Below are positions 1 through 11,428 of a DNA stretch of 64,000 nt, piece after piece. Numbering within the stretch: position 1 is the stretch's first letter; each line of letters opens with the position of its first letter. A program made the position numbers and the translations under genes. The stretch comes from Oopsacas minuta (lineage: Eukaryota; Porifera; Hexactinellida; Lyssacinosida; Leucopsacidae), in the NCBI GenBank assembly GCA_024704765.1, contig JAKMXF010000327.1:2099-66098 (forward strand), given 5' to 3'. Below the pieces are notes generated by a model, which had not been told where the DNA came from, ran no database searches, and worked only from the letters and a program-made list of their open reading frames with translations.

Positions 1-229
1 CTTCGAGCATGCTCTAGATTTGTGTAAATTTATATGAGCATGCTCTGTGAACTTTTGGTTACCTCGAATTTGAAGAAGGAATAAGACCTTAAATATTCAA
101 CATAGGAATAAGACCTAAAATAATTCTGAATTGGTAATCCAAATAGTGTACAAATTGCTGATATTGCCCGCTAAGACCAATCTAGGCGGATAATCCAAAA
201 ATGTCCTTTCCAAAACATTCTTATTGACT
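1..229. other. Intergenic, no gene seen
   Basis: AT-rich sequence without a convincing open frame. A short motif, gagcatgctct, occurs twice within the first 60 bases. Nothing else is recognised. Confidence 0.5.
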
Positions 230-1380
230 GTGCAGTGGGACATATTATGTGGCAAAGGTTAATGTATGGTAATAAGGGGAATAATATTGTGTTTCGATTT
301 GGGAAATATATAAGGTGCTACTGAGCAACAAATGTTGCAATTGATACATAAAACGTGCTATCGAGGCATCTAATACAAACGGTACATTTATGGTGTCATT
401 GTGCAATTATAGTGATAAAGGGACTTATAAAGTGTTTCGTTTTGTGAAATATATGGTGCTCTCGGAACATAAATGGAGCTATTGAGACATACGTATATGG
501 TGATATGGGGAATACTAAGTGCTATATGGACAAATGATGTTTTGGGTGGAGAGTAATGTTGCTGTAATACATCTACGGCACATACGGGACATAAAGTGTC
601 TCCATTGGGATGCTAAGGAGCAATTTGGACATATTAAATGCATTTTGGCCATATAAAGTGCAAATGGGACATATAAGGCGTAGTGTTGGTGTTAAAGTGA
701 CAATATTTGCTGGCTGTGTTCATCTGGTGCTCCATGTAATTGAATATCAGGTGCTATTAGAACGAGTGGTCTGATTTTGTACAAGGATATTACCCGAATC
801 TGTCCTACAACCAAACTGTTCAGGATCTGTGTTTGATTAATCCGTGTTAGGAAACAAAGCGCAAAAAATAAACAAAAACAAACAAAACATACACCAAAAA
901 CTGACACACACAATCCTCGACATGCACAAGCACGTAAAAACAAACCCTCGGGTCAAATACAACGATAGATATTACGAATAAAACTCCAGATCCATAAGGT
1001 AGCAAACTAAATTCCTAATCCCCTCACAATGGTCTTGGAGCGACTGATATTGGTAATAATAAACAACTCACAATATAGACATTTCAATTGAATCTAATTT
1101 ACCGTAGGAAAGATTCCGAACTCATGCGTAGGACAGATTCAGCTTTCCCATTGGAACGTATTAAGTGCTATTGGAACATATAAGGTGATATTAGAACGTA
1201 TTTAGTAATATTCCGACATATCAGATGCTAACGTGACATTAATGGTGCTATTGTGACATCATAGTGCTGGTGGGACTAATTAGGTGCTTCATTTATATGA
1301 ATATATTGTGCTATCGTAACATATGCATCTCTATCAGGACACATAGGGTGCTATCCGAATATTAATGGTTATATTTGTCC
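230..1380 (+). repeat. Degenerate ~20-bp repeat array, forward orientation
   Basis: Variants of a unit close to aaggtgctattgggacat recur every ~20-25 bases in two clusters, about 230-690 and 1140-1380, with an unrelated stretch between. A sub-motif (gtgtttcg followed by gggaaatata) appears at intervals, suggesting a higher-order unit. Copies differ at many positions, so the array is old. The same family fills much of the first 11.4 kb. Confidence 0.75.
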
Positions 1381-1453
1381 ATTTGATGAAGTGTCCCGCA
1401 AGCTTCTTCTTTTCGGTCGCATGTGACGGCAATGTCATTATTTGCGGTCGGAA

Positions 1454-2496
1454 CAGGTTTTGATTCAAGAAAATTGTACTTAATTAAGTACAGTTTCCTG
1501 AATACTTGTACTTGTAATTAAGTACGTTGCTAAAGTATTTGAAATTTGGAGTACTTTTCTAGTACAGCCACTTTTCATTGGTCATCAAAACTCAATTACA
1601 CATTCTTGCTAAAAAAATAGCATGTCAAGTATTGAATCAAATTGCACACATTTAGGTTTCTCTACAATTGTCATTATATGCAATCAATGTACAACCACAT
1701 ATACGTTGTACTAATTTTCAGTCCAAAATTGTTTTTGTAATACAGGTAAATCCCAGAGATATAGCATCAGTGGTAGAATTAGTGCCGTATCCCAGTTTGC
1801 CGTATCTCGGAGGTTGCCGTTTCTCGGATGTTGCAGTATTTCAGAGGTTGCTATATCTCAGAGAATGCTATTATTCACCCATAATATTGAATATACTTTA
1901 TAGAACTATAAAAGATACATATATTGATATTAATAAGTCTAATTGTGACTAAATAAATCATTTGGTGTTGACTGGCACAACCACTTGTGCTTAAATTTGA
2001 CGAAATAATCCATCAAGGTTGCTATAACTGTCAACCTCCGAGAGACGGCATTCATTGGGAGAATAATTTTTGTGCCGTATCTGGAGGTATTTAGCATTAA
2101 AACTTTCATTCAGGAGTTCATTTAATTGCCCCACCTCAGAGGTTGTCGCATCTCGGTAGTGTTTTCTCTCAGAGGTTCGAAAGTCTATTTGTATAGGAAA
2201 AAAAAAAAAAAATCAATGAAATAGGGTGATGCCGTATCTCGGAGGTGCCTGTTTTGGGAGGTTTATCAGTATTTTCGAACTAATCACATGTCTAGTAGAA
2301 AGCTTCCGAAGGATATTAAACAACTTTGATATATTTATCTAATCTTAGAAAAATATATGAAATTGAATTTGTTAAAGAAATTACTTGTACTTGTATCTAT
2401 AATTAAGTACTTTAAACTTCATCTGCACTTGTACTTGAATATTTGAGAAGTAATTGTATTTGTACTTAAGTATTTGTAATAGTACTTGAACCTAAC
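1454..2496. mobile_element. Possible hAT-like non-autonomous element
   Basis: Both ends are rich in the pattern tacttgtacttg / aattaagtac in opposite orientation (about 1454-1570 and 2380-2496), a look typical of some hAT-type termini. The interior (about 1780-2270) has repeated variants of gccgtatctcggagg. No transposase is present and no clean target duplication was found, so the boundaries are approximate. Confidence 0.3.
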
Positions 2497-3159
2497 AAAG
2501 AGCAGGAAAATCTTTCCACGGACGATAACTTTGATAGAATACTTTGATTCAAGTTGTATCATTAATTTTGGGAGTTTCTGTATAGTTCATTTCTATTCAG
2601 ATCCTAGTAATTCAAACTGGATTGAATTGTATTATTGCAATTCATTCAAATATAATTCCAATTTTATCAAATAATTCTGGTTATAAGTAGTTCGTAGACC
2701 AGGCTTACACATTCGGTGTGAATAATTCACTAACACATGTTGGCAATATGTGAGGAAAAACTTTGTCATTAATAACGACGAGACACACCTCTTGTTCGCG
2801 ATGCTTGGCTTTCGATAGCTTTGCGTCCACAGGAGCGGAGTAATTGAAAATGTAATATTCAGATTCAACATAGTAAATTACACTAATTAGCGATTGAGAT
2901 CAAGTCCAATCTCTACAAAAAATATATATTCCTGGATTTGATTTACTTTATTCCATAAATTTGAGACATGGAATATTTTCGAAATTGTTTGGATTAAACA
3001 TTGAAGAAAACATACACTCACCTTAGCAACGAACAACCAAAAAAGAAAAACAACAGTGATTCAATAATAAATTTTATTGCTGCCGGGACAGATGTGTGAG
3101 TATAGAAATGGAAACTTTAAACGTTTACGGAACATTGATTGATGATGTTATGTGACTCT
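2497..3159. other. Intergenic, no gene seen
   Basis: Short open frames here lack any recognisable motif. The sequence caacgaacaaccaaaaaag near 3030 resembles the A/C-rich ends of the dispersed R1 repeat family seen at 35 kb and 38 kb. Nothing else can be supported. Confidence 0.4.
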
Positions 3160-4115
3160 ATTGCCCCAAAGGAGATATATGGTGTTTCGTTTTCGGAAAC
3201 ATATGCTGCTCTTGGTACATTTATGCTGCTAAAGTGACATCATAGGGCTAACAGGACTCATATTTTTTGAATATATGGTGCTATCGGAACATAGCCTATT
3301 GCACTTATCGTGATACATTAAGCTGTATTGAGACATATAAGGAACTAATGGTATATGTAAGGTGCTATCTGGACAAATTACGTGAAATTAGGTCATATTA
3401 GAAGCTAACGGAACATGTATATGTCCCAATGGAACCATATATATCCAATATGCTACTTAGATTTATAATACCACCAAAACTGTCCAGTTATCCGAATATA
3501 AGCGAAGTGTTACATTGGTAACAAAAAGGAACTCGTTAATTTTACCACTTCGTTTTAACCAATTCCAGCACTCCAATCAAGATTCAGCACCTTATTGACA
3601 TCATAAATCACACATTTTCCTGGCCTTATTCGGTTAGAAGATTATCTGTCCCAATAGCTACATTTATGGTCCGATAACACCATATATTTCTCAAACCAAG
3701 TTCCATATATGCTTGTTATCACAATTTATTCACAAAGCACCATTAATGTCCCGTTAGTACATTAGACTTCTTGATGACACCTATATGTACCAATAGTACC
3801 TTAGGTTTCATAGAAACGAAGCGTAATGTATGTCTCTGTAGAACCATAATATCACAATAGTACCATTAATTTCTCTTTAGCACCATATTTGTTGCATTTT
3901 GCAAATCTAAACACAGGATATGTCCAGTTACCACCATAATTTCACTTTAGGAGCATTAATCTTCTGTCACTACCCTTGATATCCCGATAGCACCATATAT
4001 TCAGAAATCGATGCACCAGAAAAGTCCCTTTAGTAACAAAATGTCACAGTAGCATCATCTATGTCTCATTAGCACCCTGAAATTCCAATAGCACCTAATA
4101 ACTTCCATAGCACCG
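3160..4115. repeat. ~20-bp repeat array with internal inversion
   Basis: Forward units (gtgctatcggaacata type) run to about 3430. At catgtatatgtcccaatgg (about 3412-3432) the orientation flips, and reverse units (gtcccgttagcacc type) continue to about 4115. The flip point resembles the one near 10670, which suggests a repeated foldback unit rather than chance. Confidence 0.7.
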
Positions 4116-5199
4116 TGACCTTCGATATATAAGGCCACGCCAATGAACATAATTTCATAGGCCATGGGTTACTTCAGCCCATTATATTTTTCAGGCAACA
4201 ATATTTTTACGATAATAGAAATTGGCGCATTCGGCCCGAATAAACTTACTATCGTTAGTTAATAATTAGCACAAGCTATGTCATCTGACGAGTACCAGGT
4301 CGAAATGACGTCATCTGATTGACTCAAACGATATATAGTGAAATTGTGCGATCTTCCAAGCTCTGTCAAATGAATGATATGTATCTCTCCCTCGACTCTA
4401 GAATTAGCACAAATAGATCTAAGGATGTTTTCATAAAAATATCAAAAGATTTCCATAATAAAGTTCTAAGGTTCCAGGATTATAGTATGAACCATGGATG
4501 ACACAGTTCTGCAATTATTCATCTATAACTTGACAACCTTTGATGTTTGCCTAGTCATCTTGCAAACATTTCATACATACCCGACTTCTTATACCCTGAT
4601 AATACATCTTGATTAATGTGCCCAAGGATTATTGCACAATCATCAATAATACCATATATGGTCATATTCAAATTTGCATCATAATTGTTAGAGATATCAT
4701 ATCAACATATATTATCAGGGTATGAGAAGTTTGGTAAATACCTTTTGTTTGCGAGATAATTGGCCATAAGAATATAGGTTGTCAAGTCATAAGGGAATAT
4801 TTGCAGAAATGTGTCATCAATGGTCACTGCTAAAATTCTGGAACCTGAGAATTTTATTTTGGAAATACTTTGATATATTGTATGAAAACATCCTTGGATC
4901 TATTGGTGTCATTTCTAGAGTCGAAGAAGCGATATATTTATCATTTGGCAGAGCTTGAGAAATGGCGAATTTTTCACACAACATATTCCCGTTTTAGCCA
5001 AACAGATGACGCCATTACGTCCTCGGGCTCATCGGATGACATAGCTTGTGCATATTATTTACTAACAAAAATACATATATTCGGGCCAAAAAGCACCAAT
5101 TTTGTATTATCGTGATATTATTATTGCCTATCAAATGTAATGGACTTCAAGTAATCCGTGGTTTCGAATAGTAGTAAGGACTTATATAACGAAGGTCAA
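4116..5199. repeat. 1.1-kb foldback palindrome (FB1)
   Basis: The left half matches the reverse complement of the right half over roughly 500 bases, for example gaccttcgatatataag on the left against cttatataacgaaggtc on the right. The symmetry centre is accatatatggt near 4651-4662, so there is essentially no spacer. Arms are diverged, more so toward the centre. The palindrome is embedded in the reverse-oriented 20-bp array. A partial third copy of one arm lies at about 12470-12660, so this is a mobile or amplified family. The short open frames inside are shadows of the arms. Confidence 0.8.
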
Positions 5200-5327
5200 G
5201 CATAGTACATATGTTCAAAAAATATAGCACCATAATTCCCGTCACACTATTATGTTACAAAGCACCACTAATGTCCTGGTTAGACATTAGATGCCCCGCA
5301 AGCACTTAGAATTCCGTTAGCACCTTA

Positions 5328-6676
5328 CAGGGTGTTAAGAAATTGATGCCCTCCCTATCTCTCGAGATCTAATGCTACCATAGTATTTTTACATTGCTAA
5401 ATATCTAGCTTTTCACTTGATTTGTACTTTAATATACCAGGAGTTATATTTAGTAGGTAGCTTTTCCTAGTTCATTAACTTTTTGTGCATATTTTGACCC
5501 AATCTTCTATTGTCTTCACAATTAGTTAATACCATGGTCAAAGAAGCTAGTCTAGCAGTGCGTAATCAAGCAATAGGCATGTTAAAAGCCGGGCAGACGC
5601 AGAAAAGTGTCGCAATACATTTTGGCACAAATGTACGTACCGTTCGTCGGTGGTGGTTGAGGGCATATTGTGGAAACAGCCTCGAGAATAGGCAAGGCCG
5701 AGGAAGAAAACCGGCGATAGGAAAAGTACCGAAAATAGTTATTGCTAAAACATTAGGGAAAAAGATGAAATCAACTCGCAAAATATCCCAGCTCTTAAAG
5801 TCTAAGGGTTTTCAACTTTCCCATGTAACTGTGCATACATATTTGCGGAAAAATCTAGGTGTAAAGCCGTATAAGCCACAGTTACAGCCCAAATTGACCG
5901 AAAAACATAAATTCGCTCGATTAACCTTCTGTTTGGCACGAAAAAATTGGTCAATTAATGATTGGCGCAATGTACTTTTCTCTGATGAATCTCCATTTGA
6001 GTTGTACCATTCACCGAATCGGCAGAACGACAGAGTTTGGTTAGCAGACAGAGAAAAAGTTGTACCTACGGAAAAAGTGAAGTTTCCTGGAAAATTGCAG
6101 GTTTGGGGCATGATGTCCTATAATGGCCTATCAAACCTTCACATAATCCCTAGTGGGCAGACAGTAACAACAATATACAATCTAGAAGAGGTTCTGAAGA
6201 AGACGATGATGTCTGCAATGCATCGAGATAGAGATACAGGTGCAGTAACTGAGAGGAAATTATTGTCGGACATGTGGGCTGCCATTTTTCAACAGGATGG
6301 TGCCCCGGCACACACGTCCAAAAAAACACAGGAATGGCTAGGAGAGAACTTTCAAAACTTCTGGCCCAAAGGTATTTGGCCTGCCAACTCCCCTGACCTG
6401 AGTCCTATAGAGAATCTATGGTCAATAATCCAAACCGCCATCAATTCTTTTCAGCCGGCAACAAATCTAAAAACGCCCGAAAAACAACTAATTTCAGCTT
6501 GGAGACATATTTCACCTGAAGTTTTGGACAAATTGATAGCCAGTATGCCAGATCGGATAAGTAAATGTATACAACTAAAGGGTGGATATATTGGGAAATA
6601 AATGTATGTGTTTAGAGATTATTTATAGACTAATCATTGAGTTAGTATTAGAGGGCATCAATTTCTTAACACCCTG
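5328..6676 (+). mobile_element. Intact Tc1/mariner element, DD37E type
   Basis: A 1349-bp element has perfect 26-bp terminal inverted repeats at 5328-5353 (starting cagggtgttaagaaattg) and 6651-6676. It is flanked by TA at 5326-5327 and 6677-6678, the usual Tc1/mariner target duplication. It contains one uninterrupted transposase frame. Perfect terminal repeats plus an intact frame indicate recent insertion and possible activity. Confidence 0.93.
5534..6601 (+). CDS. Tc1/mariner transposase, DD37E
   Basis: A 355-residue transposase begins at the ATG in accatgg, a good initiation context; the frame extends eight codons further upstream without an ATG. The N-terminal third carries paired helix-turn-helix domains (a homeodomain-like segment near residues 10-45, then GRGRKP at about 55-60 and a second helix-turn-helix to about 115). 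The catalytic core shows FSDE (D151), QQDGAPAHTS (D255) and SPDLSPIENLW (E293), with 37 residues between the second and third acidic residues. This places it with DD37E elements rather than classical DD34E Tc1. It is the only gene of its element and ends just before the 3' terminal repeat. No stop or frameshift is present. By family knowledge it binds the terminal repeats and performs cut-and-paste transposition at TA sites. Confidence 0.93.
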   Translation: MVKEASLAVRNQAIGMLKAGQTQKSVAIHFGTNVRTVRRWWLRAYCGNSLENRQGRGRKPAIGKVPKIVIAKTLGKKMKSTRKISQLLKSKGFQLSHVTVHTYLRKNLGVKPYKPQLQPKLTEKHKFARLTFCLARKNWSINDWRNVLFSDESPFELYHSPNRQNDRVWLADREKVVPTEKVKFPGKLQVWGMMSYNGLSNLHIIPSGQTVTTIYNLEEVLKKTMMSAMHRDRDTGAVTERKLLSDMWAAIFQQDGAPAHTSKKTQEWLGENFQNFWPKGIWPANSPDLSPIENLWSIIQTAINSFQPATNLKTPEKQLISAWRHISPEVLDKLIASMPDRISKCIQLKGGYIGK

Positions 6677-6869
6677 TATGTCCGATGCATATATATTTTC
6701 AAATAGCATCTAATATTTCAAAGAAACGAAGTTCAATTTATGTCACTTTAGCAAACTTGATTGCCAAATAGCACCATTAATGAACTGTTAGCACTTTATG
6801 AGACCCAATAGAACAAAATATCGAACGATAGTTCCTTAAGGTGCTAACGGGACATATTGTTGCATCTTT

Positions 6870-7860
6870 GCCAGTAATGGGACCATTGTTGTAGTGCCAT
6901 CTGGCCCTCTCCTAATTTCGTTCCCCGCACTTCTGGAACTAGGATCAATAGTCCTCCCTTTGGGTCAGATGTACCCCCAGGACTTGTGGCACTAGGGCAA
7001 GGCGTCCCTGTACCAGTTAGATTTACCCAAAATAACCTAGATATTATGTTATATTCTAATGAACACTAGTATATATTACAACCAGTCAGTGTTGAATGTT
7101 ATCGTAAGTTTCAATCTAGATTTATCACGTAAATATCCCTGTGGCATTTTATAACATCAACCACAACAAAAATATACAGTGGCGTTTCTAGGCTTTTGAT
7201 TAGGAGTGTGCTAATTTATATGGGTTGACATTGAGATTAAAAAGATCTCGTCAGACTATATTCACTATAATAGTACTTCTCCATTAATGAAGATCAGGGA
7301 AGCACTTGATTTGATTGTCGGAACCACAAAATCCTTGATTTTAGACAACAATCTCTGTCTTAATCATTATCAATTACTATCATTGTTATTCAAGGGGTGT
7401 GTTCGAGCACCAATTCCGCGCTCCTGGATAGTGGATATGCCACTAAGTATGTACAGTTGAAACCGGTGTCATAGTGCCACAAGTCCGGGGGATTCCTTGC
7501 CTTAGTGCCAGAAGCCAGAAGGGACAACCCACCAGGGGGGACAGCTAACCCTCTCACATCGTGTTGGTGGTAAGGTTACATTACTGTGGTAATGGGAGGT
7601 ATAGGGACGTCGCCACGAGGGGGCAATGCCTCCTTGGTAAAATCCGTGCTCCGGGGCAATGCACCCCCGGTAAACCCGCGCCTCAGGGCATGACCCCCTT
7701 GTAGATTCGTCCCCGGGTATGCCACCGGACCCCTTGGCTTAAATTGCTAGCTGTAAAATTTCTGCTCACTCCGCTCGCTCTTACGCTCAATGTTATTTAA
7801 TCTAACCGATAAATAAAGGATATAGCTTGTATTGATCTACCGAACTAGGTAATATTTGTG
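6870..7860. repeat. GC-rich, hairpin-like repeat tract
   Basis: No gene is seen. Within AT-rich surroundings, about 7470-7740 is strongly GC-rich and made of loosely repeated units such as ggggcaatgcacccccgg and agggcatgacccccttg, each able to form a short hairpin. The segment 6895-7020 (gtgccatctggcc, cttgtggcactagggcaagg) resembles 7470-7520 in inverted orientation (gtgccacaagtccggggg), so the tract may be the ends of a decayed element. The motif cactccgctcgctc lies near 7768. Confidence 0.5.
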
Positions 7861-8200
7861 AGTCTTTATACCCTGAGCAAATGCAGTGTTTTCCCCAGGC
7901 CGTTTTGGCCTACTGGGCCGGCATCCCTTCAGTTGTTAAACAAATACAAGCACCCATTTCAATCCTGGGCCACTATACTAAAATATAGTGGGTACAGTAA
8001 AAAGTAGAATTGAGCATACAAGTCATAATATCAAGGATTATCGTACGATTTTTTCGTTCGATGCCTCATTGATATAATAATTATTAATAACTTCTCGTTG
8101 TTTGTTGAAAGATAACTGTATATTCCTAAAATATAACTGAGAAATTGTTTCAAGATTCAAACTTAAGTGGCAGTACAAGGTGAATAATGTAGTAGCTATA
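7861..8200. other. Intergenic, no gene seen
   Basis: No convincing frame or repeat. It abuts the DD37D transposon at 8201. Confidence 0.4.
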
Positions 8201-9512
8201 CAGGGTGTCTAATAAGTTCTGTTATATATCAATTCCCCAATAATTTCAAATTTATCCATTGTAAAGCCATGAAACTTTCTATTTTCTTAGGACTTATGTT
8301 CCTAATTACAAATTACAAATATCATTCAATATAGCCTCCCTTTTTATGAATTACGGAAGTTAGTCTGCTTCGAAACTGATGGACAGCTTTTCGCAGCTCC
8401 TCCTGTGGGATTTTCTGCCATTCACTCAACAAACTAACTTTGAGGGACTCCAAACTCTTGTGAGATTTCGCACAGGCCCTGCTCTCCAAGTTTGCCCAAA
8501 CAGAATAGTCGAGTGGGTTTAAATCTGGGCTTGATGGTGGCCATTCATCCTTACTTATGAAATCGATATTTTGCTCACGGAACCAACTCTGGGATACTTT
8601 TGAAGCATGTGCAGGCGCAGAGTCTTGTTGGTAAGTCCAAGGATGGTTTTGAAAGAGCTTCTCACCCGCAGACGCAATTTCAGGCTCCAAGACCAGTTCT
8701 CTGTACGTCTGGGAGTTTATTTTCATTCCTTGGGGGACAAAAATCAGGTTTGTCCGTGAGTCTGCCGACACTCCCGCCCATACCATCAGAGAAAGAGGCT
8801 TCTGGACTCTATCAATGCACTTGATGCTATCTGGGATATCCTGACTTCGAGAAGCAAGTATACGGTCGTTTTGACGATTGCTTGCCTCCTCAACGGTGAA
8901 CAGCTTCTCATCTGAGAAGAGAATCTGATCTTCAGTCCCAGGAGCGAATCGGGCTTTTAGTTGTATGCATCTTTCGAGTCGCTTACGACGTATGGAGTCG
9001 TTAAGATGATGTACGTTTTTCCGCTTATAGGACTTCATTCCTAGGTCCTCTACAACCAATTTCCGCATCGTTTCGTGATTGACACAGAATTCACGAGACA
9101 TTTTTCGCATTGAACGCCGGGGATTTCTTAGGATTCGACATCTAACACTATTCTTCAGGGCTGGTGTGCGGGCGGATCTTGGACGACCAATTCGTTTCCT
9201 GTCGGACACGCTGCCAGTCTCTATATATCGTTTTATTGTGCGATAGATCAACATGGGATTCACTTTATCATTTTTTAGCCTTTTTAGAATTTCACTATTG
9301 CTAAATCCAGATTCGTGAAAAGTGACAATTTTTGAACGAATTTCTTCTAACATGATTTTCTGGGAAATCATCAACTTGAATGATATATACTTGGTATAAT
9401 TTGAAAGAGCGCCAAAAATGCTACAAGAAATTCTAGAAGATTACTTCATAAGTATATTAATAGCTACTGTCTAAGGCGCGAAAATGTATAACAGAACTTA
9501 TTAGACACCCTG
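8201..9512 (-). mobile_element. Intact mariner-type element, DD37D
   Basis: A 1312-bp element has perfect 26-bp terminal inverted repeats at 8201-8226 (starting cagggtgtctaataagtt) and 9487-9512, with flanking TA at 8199-8200 and 9513-9514. It contains one uninterrupted minus-strand transposase. The first seven bases of its termini, cagggtg, match those of the DD37E element at 5328, but the remainder differs, so the two are distinct families. Confidence 0.93.
8322..9371 (-). CDS. Mariner-family transposase, DD37D
   Basis: The frame encodes about 349 residues starting from the first true ATG at 9371. The N-terminus has two helix-turn-helix segments separated by a GRPRSART linker. The catalytic core reads FSDEKLF (first D), QQDSAPAHAS (second D) and PSSPDLNPLDYSVWANLE (third D), with 37 residues between the second and third acidic residues and the YSVW signature typical of DD37D (maT-like) mariners. 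Length and motif order are normal and there is no internal stop. The gene fills its element between perfect terminal repeats, so it is plausibly functional. Confidence 0.93.
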   Translation of the reverse strand: MISQKIMLEEIRSKIVTFHESGFSNSEILKRLKNDKVNPMLIYRTIKRYIETGSVSDRKRIGRPRSARTPALKNSVRCRILRNPRRSMRKMSREFCVNHETMRKLVVEDLGMKSYKRKNVHHLNDSIRRKRLERCIQLKARFAPGTEDQILFSDEKLFTVEEASNRQNDRILASRSQDIPDSIKCIDRVQKPLSLMVWAGVSADSRTNLIFVPQGMKINSQTYRELVLEPEIASAGEKLFQNHPWTYQQDSAPAHASKVSQSWFREQNIDFISKDEWPPSSPDLNPLDYSVWANLESRACAKSHKSLESLKVSLLSEWQKIPQEELRKAVHQFRSRLTSVIHKKGGYIE

Positions 9513-9754
9513 TATAGCTTATTGTTCAAGGGTTACGCCTCGTCACGACTAAAAGACCTACAGTCCCCAGACCCCCAGCTGCAGTAGTGTCGTGCATATG
9601 TGACATCATTACTCGACGAAAAAAAACTTTCTGGGGTAATTGCAGACCATACGTTATTTCTTTCAATTGTTTGACTCTTGGACCTTACCGAATGTTTACC
9701 GCGCCCATAGGCTTTGAAATCTGGCATCTAATTGCTAAATCGAAATTAACAGCG

Positions 9755-11425
9755 CTTTGAGACTTTATGGTGTTAATGGGGCTTATATGGCTCAATTTTA
9801 GCAAATATAATGTGAAATCGGAATATAAATGGAGATATAGGAACATAAAGGCTATTATCGGGATATATTAAGTGCTATCGGGACATACGGGGCTAACGTG
9901 ACATTAATGTTGCTATTGAGACAATTAAGGTACTATCTGGAAGTATTACTTCCGATTGAGACATCTAAAGTGCTTAGGGTACATTACTCAGGCGATGATA
10001 ACATTGTGGCATTAGCGAGAATTATCTGGTGCTTTGTTTGTGAAACAGAACTTGTAACCTGAAAAATTACGTTAGATAGGTTCATATTAGAAGATATTGA
10101 GGCATATAAGGTGCATCTGAACATATTAAGTGCTATTGGGACACTTAAAGTGCTAATGTCACATTAATGGTGCGATTGTGACATTATGGTGCTAATGGGA
10201 CATAGATGATGGTGGCTCTGGGAATTATAAGGTGTCAAACGTTGTTATGAGGCATATTACATAGGGTAGGACATAGTAGTACAACTAAATTGAAATTAAT
10301 GCTGCTATTAAGACACAATGGTGCTAACGGGACTTGCATCGCGCATCGTTTTGGAAATTATAAGGTGATGTCGGGACGATTAATTGTGAATGATATTTTT
10401 ATCATGCTTGGTTTGGGAAATATATTGTCCTATCAGAACACATATGTGTATTATGCCATTGTGGCATTATTGAGGTAAAGAGGCACACAGTGCGCTTCGT
10501 TACTTTGAAATATAAGTGCTATGGGTACATATAAGATGTCATCGGGAAATCTAAGGTTATAATGATCAATAATTGTGCTATTGGGACATCTACGGTGATA
10601 TCGATGTGCTATAGGGGAATATTAAATGCTATTGACTCATATAAGGTGCTAATGGGAGATTTACATGTCCCAATGGACCATGTATATTGCGCTGGCGCCT
10701 TAGATTGAAAAATGCACCATTACTGTCCAGTTGAATCATTATTTGTTCTAATAGAATTCATATTTCCCGATATCACATTATATGTCCCAATAGCTCCATT
10801 TGTGTCGGATAGAACCTTATATTTCAGACAAAACGACATACCCTATAAGGCTTGATAGTACCATAACTTCACAATAGCACCACCAATGTCCCGTTGGTTA
10901 CCTAAATTTTCGATGATAGCTGATATGTACCAATAGCACCATATATTGTATAGAAACGAAGAGCCATGTATAGGACATATATGGTGCTATCTGAACATAA
11001 TATGTGTTATTGGGACCTAAAGATGCTAGCGGGACATTTGACGAACAAATTGGACATAGGTGTAAGGTGGTAACGGTACATTAATGGTGCAATTGTTATA
11101 TCTAAGGTGCTAAGGGGACAGTGTTGGTGCTATTGTCACATTTATGGTGCATCTTGGAGTTATAAGGTGTTTATTTAGGAAATATAAGGTACTCTAAGGA
11201 CATACAATGTTTAGGTGGACAATACAGGTGCTATTGTGATAACTAAATTTCTAACGTGACTTAAATTGTCTCCCATAGGAAATATATGGAGCTATTGGAA
11301 CATATTATGCAATAGGGAGATATAAGTTGCTAGCGGGACAGTATTGGTACTATTTTGACATTATGTTGCTAACTGGACTTATTTGATGCTTTGCCTTACG
11401 AGGTATATGATGCTCTCTGAAATTA
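9755..11425. repeat. ~20-bp repeat array, forward-reverse-forward
   Basis: Units such as gtgctaatgggacata run forward from about 9755 to 10660. Orientation flips at acatgtcccaatggacc (about 10663-10682) to reverse units until about 10960, then flips back to forward units until about 11425. Spacing is about 20-25 bases. The first flip point resembles the one near 3420. Occasional cgtttggg-gaaatata sub-motifs repeat as in the first array. No gene is seen. Confidence 0.75.
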
Positions 11426-11428
11426 CAA

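Larger units (their letters stand above)
5200..6860 (-). repeat. ~20-bp repeat array split by a DD37E transposon
   Basis: Reverse-orientation units (for example gtcccgttagcac types) occupy about 5210-5325 and resume at about 6680-6830. The DD37E transposon lies between them with a TA on each side, so it inserted into a pre-existing array. Around 6836-6860 one forward unit (aaggtgctaacgggacat) reappears. Confidence 0.65.

Noticed and set aside
692-943. 83-residue minus-strand open frame rich in Cys and Phe
   Set aside because: Composition follows an A/C-rich simple stretch; no motif and no neighbours of a gene.
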